Source: Pleurobrachia bachei (Eukaryota; Ctenophora; Tentaculata; Cydippida; Pleurobrachiidae). From it: a stretch of 47,793 bases of DNA. Under the pieces are notes generated by a model that saw nothing but the letters and a program-made list of their open reading frames with translations, did no database searches and was not told the DNA's origin. Below, piece after piece: positions 42,881 to 47,793 of the stretch. Position numbers and translations under genes: made by a program. Position 1 is the stretch's first letter; the number at the start of each line of letters is the position of its first letter. The stretch spans positions 1 through 47,793 of the forward strand of contig AVPN01000202.1 in assembly GCA_000695325.1 (NCBI GenBank). Reading direction: 5' to 3'.

Positions 42881-43638
42881 AGAAGGTCCGGCGAATTTAC
42901 CCTGCACTAAGCCAGGGTTCCTCTCGTCAACCGTTCGGTTACACTCTCACAATTCTCAAACCCCACAAACGCCGGCCAACGTTCACCAGTGACCGGAGTG
43001 AGATCCTGGGTAAATACAAACATCCGGAGACCAAATACAAGAGCTACTTCAATCTCAAGAGTGAGGTTACACAGGAGCTCTACGCAGTGAGGAAGGTAAA
43101 ATATCGGTACGAGGAGCTGAGGAGTTTGAAGTACCGACAGGACCAGGTTGATGCCAATGATCTCTCAATCAGGGAGGGCTACACCAACTTTGGTTTGTAC
43201 GTTGAGGAGACATTTAATGATGTGGAGGAACGTCCAAGACCCTTGGCAACAGTTGAAAGAATTGAAATTGAGATGATTGCTATTTCAGCTCCCACCGTGA
43301 GACCTATACTCGAGTTTGAGGGACAATGGTTTCACAGGACTACCAAGTACAAGTTTGGTGGTCACAAGTTCATCCAAACTGAGGTTTTGTTAAATCCCGG
43401 AGGTGGTGGTAAACCCGCTGCTTGGATAGAATCGGGTGCAGTTAAGGTTGGTGTGTTGGGTTCTCATGAGATACAGTACATAGGGGAGGAGAAGGCCACG
43501 ACTAGCGTGATTATCCAACCATCCACCGCTGACACCAAGGATACACCCAAAGAGATCATCTCAGTTGCAAAGAACAAGCGAGTATTCGTGGTCCGTCAGC
43601 ATACCTCCTTCAGAACATTCTACTTTGATCTAAACACG
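40982..43638 (+). repeat. Tandem block duplication 7, offset 1817 bp
   Basis: Bases 40982-41821 and 42799-43638 are nearly identical. At 43639 the match stops at a complemented patch, after which the sequence belongs to a more divergent copy. A third partial copy starting exactly at the homologue of 41822 lies at 45644-47191. The offset of 1817 is 2 mod 3. Confidence 0.93.
42440..42798 (+). repeat. ESYSL-type repeats, haplotype A copy cut short
   Basis: Alternating motifs (G)ESYSLxLxxx and (E/Q)YSVDYK recur about every 12-25 residues in a Lys/Glu/Ser/Gln-rich setting. The copy is interrupted at 42799 by duplication 7. Confidence 0.85.
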
Positions 43639-43665
43639 CTATTTGCCGGGGCACTCGTGCACTAG
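42802..43665 (+). CDS. Giant repeat protein, segment 12 (second copy, left part)
   Basis: The segment is in frame 1. It is a copy of 40985-41821 with very few differences, among them Cys to Phe near 43315 and Trp to Ser near 43433. The last nine codons and the stop at 43663-43665 lie in the patch 43639-43688, which is an exact 50-base parallel complement of 41822-41871. The intact copies at 41822 and 45644 read through this point. The frame reopens directly after the patch, so the stop is not a natural end. Confidence 0.85.
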   Translation, partial: VKEGVIVHGKFMSISLQYPLLAGSEIKKVRRIYPALSQGSSRQPFGYTLTILKPHKRRPTFTSDRSEILGKYKHPETKYKSYFNLKSEVTQELYAVRKVKYRYEELRSLKYRQDQVDANDLSIREGYTNFGLYVEETFNDVEERPRPLATVERIEIEMIAISAPTVRPILEFEGQWFHRTTKYKFGGHKFIQTEVLLNPGGGGKPAAWIESGAVKVGVLGSHEIQYIGEEKATTSVIIQPSTADTKDTPKEIISVAKNKRVFVVRQHTSFRTFYFDLNTLFAGALVH

Positions 43666-43688
43666 TTCCCACAAAAGAGCCTCGTCTC
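43639..43688. other. 50-base parallel-complement patch E
   Basis: All 50 bases are the in-order complement of 41822-41871: gataaacggccccg there, ctatttgccggggc here. The base before it and the sequence after it align directly. The patch brings in the stop at 43663-43665. Confidence 0.97.
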
Positions 43689-43689
43689 T

Positions 43690-45369
43690 AATCACCTTGA
43701 CTACCACCTACTCCAGTGCCGGGTTTACAAAGATCGGGTCAGGTTACGATCTGCAGGTGGAAGGAAACAGAAACTGAATAGGATCGAGGGACTAAACACT
43801 CGCCAGAAGAGAGCCTGGAAGATTAGGTGCTCGAAAGCAGAGCTTGCAAAGCGAGAAGTTCTCTCATTCGGTGTCCTGACAGAACCAGATCAGAGAATGG
43901 AGCTAATAATTTCCTCGGAGAATGGCCTCAATCCCCGATCAGAAACCGTATCTCAGTTGATCATCAATAATCCGCACTGGATCGTTTACACGACAACCCG
44001 TCACGACCACGTGATCGACCGAAACCAAGATATTTCAAAGGTAAAGTTTGTGCTCGGAAGAAGCTTTCGAACGGATCATGAGCAGAAAACAAGTGCATCA
44101 TATGTTTATGGTAGCACGGAAGAAAGGAAGAATGCGGAGTCTTACACCTTATCAGGACCGTTTAAGGTACATTTTGAATCTAAGGGAAATCTGCATTCGG
44201 TACACTATCGGAATCTACAAAAGACGACAGTGGAGTACAGGCTTGCAACGGTAAAGGAGCAGAAATCTATTGAGGGTGAGTCATACACTTTGGATACAGG
44301 AACAAAGAGTGCGGGGGAGTCATACAGTTTGGACTTGGGAGAAACTGGCGGGAAAGAATCTGAATCTTATACTCTCCAAACCGACAGTATCAGTGGACAA
44401 TCTCAAGGACACTCGGTGAAGGGAGGAGAATCATACAGTCTTCAACTGGAAACAGAAAACCAGTACAAAGACCAGAACACACTGCACGGAACGGAAGGCC
44501 AGGAAAAGAAGGTCATCAAAGGCGAATCTTACACTCTCCAGATCGACAAAGCAGACGAAACAAAGGAAGAATATTCAGTAGATTACAAAACTGTTGGTAA
44601 AGGAGAACATAAGTCGACAGAGTCGTACTCCCTTCAATACGATCAAGGTGATCAAAAGGTAGAGCAGTATTCGTTGGAATACAAGACTGATCAGTTTGCT
44701 AAGAAGACAGAAAAGAAAGATGAATCCTACTCCCTTCAGCTCGATCAAGCTGAGAAATCTACCGCAAATTCATCAAAGAAAGGAACAAAGAAGAGCGAAG
44801 AATCCTACAGTTTACAGTGGGATGAAAATAACAAAGAAACAGAGGAATACACGTTCCAATACGATAGTCCCAAACAACATGAGAAGAAAGTTGTCAAAAA
44901 AGAATCCTCCAGCGGTGTTAAAAAAGAAGAAAAGAAAGGAGTCACCAAACAAGAATCTTACAGCCTCAAACTTGATGAAGCAAACGAAGAGTCTGGGGAA
45001 TACTCCGTTCAAGGACCAGAGGAAACTGATGAAAAGAAGACAGAAAAGACCAAGACTGAATCCTACGATCTCCAACTAGACGAATACACTGAGGAGAAGG
45101 AAGATTACTCACTCGGATCAGGTTCAGTCCATTTCAACAAATCGAACACCACAATAACCAAGCATGCTCGAGCGGTGGGCGGTGGGGAAAGGAGGATTGT
45201 TGAGAAGGGGTCTCACACCCGGAGGGGTCTCTCGAGGAGGGAGGTATCGAGGAGGGCTGTCGAGGAACATCATCATGAACTTAGAGGGACGGAGGGGATA
45301 CAGAGGACCGGGGCACGGGTTACAGGGAGGAACATGATGCATATCCGATACCGAAAACTCGGATCATAA
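43690..45369 (+). CDS. Giant repeat protein, segment 13 (haplotype B C-terminus with natural stop)
   Basis: The frame is the same (1) as segment 12. It is open from 43690 although the first ATG is at 43897. It corresponds to 41873 onward but differs from it by roughly 5-12%, unlike the near-identical stretch left of the patch. It carries the ESYSL-type repeats (44270-45120), then an Arg-rich end (GSHTRRGLSRREVSRRAVEE and beyond) and stops at 45367-45369. The stop is followed by AT-rich non-coding sequence with an ATTAAA, so I take it as the natural C-terminus. Residues encoded by 45127-45176 (VHFNKSNTTITKHARAV) come from one of a complementary 50-base pair and may or may not be authentic. Confidence 0.88.
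   Translation, partial: NHLDYHLLQCRVYKDRVRLRSAGGRKQKLNRIEGLNTRQKRAWKIRCSKAELAKREVLSFGVLTEPDQRMELIISSENGLNPRSETVSQLIINNPHWIVYTTTRHDHVIDRNQDISKVKFVLGRSFRTDHEQKTSASYVYGSTEERKNAESYTLSGPFKVHFESKGNLHSVHYRNLQKTTVEYRLATVKEQKSIEGESYTLDTGTKSAGESYSLDLGETGGKESESYTLQTDSISGQSQGHSVKGGESYSLQLETENQYKDQNTLHGTEGQEKKVIKGESYTLQIDKADETKEEYSVDYKTVGKGEHKSTESYSLQYDQGDQKVEQYSLEYKTDQFAKKTEKKDESYSLQLDQAEKSTANSSKKGTKKSEESYSLQWDENNKETEEYTFQYDSPKQHEKKVVKKESSSGVKKEEKKGVTKQESYSLKLDEANEESGEYSVQGPEETDEKKTEKTKTESYDLQLDEYTEEKEDYSLGSGSVHFNKSNTTITKHARAVGGGERRIVEKGSHTRRGLSRREVSRRAVEEHHHELRGTEGIQRTGARVTGRNMMHIRYRKLGS
44270..45120 (+). repeat. ESYSL-type repeats, haplotype B
   Basis: The same alternating pattern (ESYSLQYDQ, EQYSLEYK, ESYSLQLDQ, EEYTFQYD, GEYSVQG, ESYDLQLDE) runs to the Arg-rich end. 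One pair of motifs is missing relative to the 46.3-47.2 kb copy. Confidence 0.87.
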
Positions 45370-45643
45370 ACCCCATACATTTCATCAAATTCACATTTAT
45401 TTCACATCCTGTGTTGCAAGCAACAATAATCATGCCATGAAACCTCATTGTTCACCAACTGTCTGTACCTACTCTGTATTGTATTGTCAATTTGTCCGTT
45501 TGGGTCGGGAAAGTTATATTGGGGGAATGCTGTGATTGTTCATTGATGAGATCTGAGTAAGAATGTAAGGTATGTTGTACAATTCAATGGATGCTGAGCA
45601 AGAATTATTAAATTATGTCGTGATTATTATTGATTTATGAACT
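45370..45643 (+). other. 3' untranslated tail, first copy
   Basis: It is AT-rich and non-coding, and identical to the sequence before the window end (offset 2149). It ends at gaactg, where the copy of 41822 onward begins; one g is shared at the join. No ORF is seen. Confidence 0.8.
45607..45612 (+). promoter_or_regulatory. Possible polyadenylation signal ATTAAA
   Basis: ATTAAA lies 37 bases before the end of the tail unit, in AT-rich sequence after the natural stop. The position fits a poly(A) signal. The hexamer alone is weak evidence. Confidence 0.5.
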
Positions 45644-47443
45644 GATAAACGGCCCCGTGAGCACGTGATCAAGGGTGTTTTCTCGGAGCAGAGCAATCAT
45701 CTTGACTACCATCTTCTCCAGTGCCGAGTCTACAAAGACCGGATCAGGTTACGATCATCAGGTGGAAGGAAACAGAAATTGAATAGGATTGAGGGACTAT
45801 ATACTCGCCAGAAGAGAGCTTGGAAGATTAGGTGCTCGAAGGTAGAGCTTGCAAAGCGAGAAGTCCTCTCATTCGGTGTCCTGAAAGAACCAGATCAGAG
45901 AATGGAGCTGATAATTTCATCGGAAAATGGGTTCAATCCCCGATCAGAAACGGTATCCCAGTTGATTATCAATAATCCGCACTGGATCGTTTACACGACA
46001 ACCCGCCACGATCATGTGATCGACCGAAACCAAGATATTTCAAAGGTTAAGTTTGTGGTAGGAGGAAGCTATCGTAGGGACCATGGGCAGAAAACGAGTG
46101 CATCATATGTTTACGGTAGCACGGAAGAGAGGAAGAGTGCGGAGTCATACACCTTGTCAGGACCGTTTAAGGTTCACTTTGAATCCAAGGGAAATCTACA
46201 TTCGGTGCATTATAGGAACCTGCAAAAGACGACAGTGGAATACAGGCTGGCGACGGAAAAAGAGCAAAAATCTATTGAGGGAAGTGGGCAGTCATACACT
46301 ATAGATACAGAGGCAAAGAGTGGAGAGTCGTACAGTTTGGACTTGGGAGAGAGTAGCGGGAAAGAATCTGAATCTTATAGTCTCCAAACCGACAGTATCA
46401 GTGGAGAATCTCAAGGACACTCGGTGAAGGGAGGAGAATCATACAGTCTAAAACTGGAAACAGAAAACCAGTACAAAGACCAGTACACACTGCAAACGGA
46501 AGACCAGGAGAAAAAGGTCATCAAAGGTGAATCTTACACTCTCCAACTCGATAAAGAAGACGTAACAAAGGAAGAGTATTCAGTTGATTACAAAACTGTT
46601 GGTAAAGGGGAACATAAATCGACGAAGTCCTATTCCCTTCAATATGATCAGGGTGATCAAAAGGTAGAGCAGTATTCGGTCGAGTATAAGACTCAGCCTA
46701 AGAAGACAGAAAAGAAAGAGGAATCCTACTCTCTTCAGCTCGATCAAGCCGATGAGAAAGTCGAGCAGTATTCGGTTGAGTACAGGAAAGAGGGACTGAA
46801 AGAACAGAAACAATCAGAGAAGTCCACCGCAACTACAACGAAGAAAGGAACAAAGAAGGGCGAAGAATCCTACAGTTTACAGTGGGATGAAAATAACAAA
46901 GAAACAGAGGAATACACGTTCCAATACGATAGTCCCAAACAACATGAGAAGAAAGTTGTCAAAAAAGAATCCTCCAGCGGTGTTAAAAAAGAAGAAAAGA
47001 AAGGAGTCACCAAACAAGAATCTTACAGCCTCAAACTTGATGAAGCAAACGAAGAGTCTGGGGAATACTCCGTTCAAGGACCAGAGGAAACTGATGAAAA
47101 GAAGACAGAAAAGACCAAGACTGAATCCTACGATCTCCAACTAGACGAATACGCCGAGGAGAAGGAAGATTACTCACTCGGATCAGGATCCCAGGTAAAG
47201 TTGTTTAGCTTGTGGTGTTATTGGTTCGTACGAGCTCGCCAGGGCGGTGGGGAAAGGAGGATTGTTGAGAAGGGGTCTCACACCCGGAGGGGTCTCTCGA
47301 GGAGGGAGGTATCGAGGAGGGCTGTCGAGGAACATCATCATGAACTTAGAGGGACGGAGGGGATACAGAGGACCGGGGCACGGGTTACAGGGAGGAACAT
47401 GATGCATATCCGACACCGAGAGAAGGAGAGATTGTTACTTTAA
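45644..47443 (+). CDS. Giant repeat protein, segment 14 (haplotype A C-terminal region, second copy)
   Basis: The segment is in frame 2. It begins abruptly at the end of the first 3' tail with a copy of 41822 onward (offset 3822 bp) that is practically identical to 42799. It then continues beyond that breakpoint with the rest of the ESYSL repeats, including a DEKVEQYSVEYRKEG unit missing from segment 13. Bases 47192-47241 are the parallel complement of 45127-45176. The downstream sequence is identical to segment 13 until about 47412, where it ends with HRHREKERLLL-type residues and a stop at 47441-47443 instead of the KLGS end. It is a partial, chimeric copy and not a separate gene. Confidence 0.8.
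   Translation, partial: DKRPREHVIKGVFSEQSNHLDYHLLQCRVYKDRIRLRSSGGRKQKLNRIEGLYTRQKRAWKIRCSKVELAKREVLSFGVLKEPDQRMELIISSENGFNPRSETVSQLIINNPHWIVYTTTRHDHVIDRNQDISKVKFVVGGSYRRDHGQKTSASYVYGSTEERKSAESYTLSGPFKVHFESKGNLHSVHYRNLQKTTVEYRLATEKEQKSIEGSGQSYTIDTEAKSGESYSLDLGESSGKESESYSLQTDSISGESQGHSVKGGESYSLKLETENQYKDQYTLQTEDQEKKVIKGESYTLQLDKEDVTKEEYSVDYKTVGKGEHKSTKSYSLQYDQGDQKVEQYSVEYKTQPKKTEKKEESYSLQLDQADEKVEQYSVEYRKEGLKEQKQSEKSTATTTKKGTKKGEESYSLQWDENNKETEEYTFQYDSPKQHEKKVVKKESSSGVKKEEKKGVTKQESYSLKLDEANEESGEYSVQGPEETDEKKTEKTKTESYDLQLDEYAEEKEDYSLGSGSQVKLFSLWCYWFVRARQGGGERRIVEKGSHTRRGLSRREVSRRAVEEHHHELRGTEGIQRTGARVTGRNMMHIRHREKERLLL
46290..47185 (+). repeat. ESYSL-type repeats, haplotype A full copy
   Basis: This is the most complete copy, including DEKVEQYSVEYRKEG near 46750, which is lacking in haplotype B. 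The pattern suggests paired beta strands with charged loops. Confidence 0.87.
47192..47241. other. 50-base parallel-complement pair F (partner at 45127-45176)
   Basis: The 50 bases here (starting caggtaaagttg) are the in-order complement of 45127-45176 (starting gtccatttcaac). Both versions are open in frame, so which one is altered is not certain. The 45127 version encodes VHFNKSNTTITKHARAV, typical of this protein. The 47192 version encodes KLFSLWCYWF, typical of complemented coding sequence, but it also begins with a consensus splice donor. Confidence 0.95.
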
Positions 47444-47793
47444 CTAAGAGAGAGGACCGGGGCACGGGTTACAGGGAGGAACATGATGCATATCCGATAC
47501 CGAAAACTCGGATCATAAACCCCATACATTTCATCAAATTCACATTTATTTCACATCCTGTGTTGCAAGCAACAATAATCATGCCATGAAACCTCATTGT
47601 TCACCAACTGTCTGTACCTACTCTGTATTGTATTGTCAATTTGTCCGTTTGGGTCGGGAAAGTTATATTGGGGGAATGCTGTGATTGTTCATTGATGAGA
47701 TCTGAGTAAGAATGTAAGGTATGTTGTACAATTCAATGGATGCTGAGCAAGAATTATTAAATTATGTCGTGATTATTATTGATTTATGAACTG
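47444..47793 (+). other. 3' tail, second copy, with 84-bp partial repeat of the coding end
   Basis: After the stop at 47441-47443 the sequence gaggaccggggcacgg...catatccga of the coding end appears a second time (47452 onward versus 47368 onward, offset 84). It continues with the haplotype B end and the same 3' tail to the window end. This looks like two haplotype ends joined without trimming the overlap. Confidence 0.75.
47756..47761 (+). promoter_or_regulatory. Possible polyadenylation signal ATTAAA, second copy
   Basis: This is identical to the signal in the first tail and lies about 32-37 bases before the end of the window. That the window and the first tail end at the same base suggests a transcript or contig end. 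Confidence 0.5.

Noticed and set aside
4619-47443. A series of separate genes with their own starts
   Set aside because: Most apparent starts are internal or non-ATG, there is no spacer, promoter or tail between them, and frames join exactly when duplicates are removed.
1-47793. Prokaryotic giant gene
   Set aside because: There is no ribosome binding site, operon or bacterial domain. Codon use and the AT-rich tail with ATTAAA favour a eukaryote, although this is not proven.

Overview
The window looks like the 3' end of one giant, apparently intronless eukaryotic gene on the + strand, or a long transcript-like contig of it. I do not recognise the protein family. The likely source is an invertebrate or another holozoan. 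The reasons are the codon use (frequent AGA/AGG), the Lys/Ser/Thr/Val-rich and Cys-rich repetitive protein, an AT-rich 3' tail with an ATTAAA signal, and the absence of ribosome binding sites and operon structure. No tRNA, rRNA, transposase or CRISPR array was seen, and the minus strand carries only shadow ORFs.

The reading frame is open from the first bases and is interrupted at two kinds of place. The first kind is seven tandem block duplications with offsets of 1277, 980, 2861, 902, 1067, 2188 and 1817 bp. None is a multiple of three, so each throws the frame. If one copy of each block is counted, the span 3-45369 becomes exactly 11,425 codons in one frame. The second kind is same-frame stops inside short patches of abnormal sequence. 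Two stop-bearing patches (40234-40283, 43639-43688) and one stop-free pair (45127-45176 / 47192-47241) can be compared with a second copy. In all three cases exactly 50 bases are the base-by-base complement of the other copy in the SAME left-to-right order. This is not a reverse complement, so it is not an inversion. Three further breaks (about 6.5, 30.6 and 40.85 kb) become open, natural-looking coding sequence when complemented in place. I know of no biological process that makes parallel complements. The likeliest cause is a strand-handling error in assembly or sequence processing, and two of the three proven patches lie where one haplotype-like sequence switches to another.

Layout: 1-9.2 kb holds module 1 (acidic and Gly/Met tract, Cys-rich repeats, beta-type repeats, a second Cys-rich region). 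9.2-15.8 kb holds module 2. 15.8-24.3 kb holds module 3, with a 2.86 kb duplication. 24.3-30.6 kb holds module 4. 30.7-35.3 kb holds more beta-type repeats. 35.2-39.1 kb carries arrays of a 48-bp (16-residue) Cys/Arg/Lys repeat in three blocks. 39.1-42.4 kb holds further repeats. 42.4-47.4 kb holds an ESYSL-type two-strand repeat and an Arg-rich C-terminus, present in several partial haplotype-like copies. Two identical 3' tails end the unit at 45.64 kb and at the window end.

The four modules recur every 1750-2000 residues and share a cassette that is nearly identical even at DNA level. A 16-residue signature of the type D-x-F-V-V-x-T-x-x-K-D-x-S-x-K-V recurs about 25 times. The architecture suggests a very large structural or extracellular repeat protein, but this is inference and no function is assigned.
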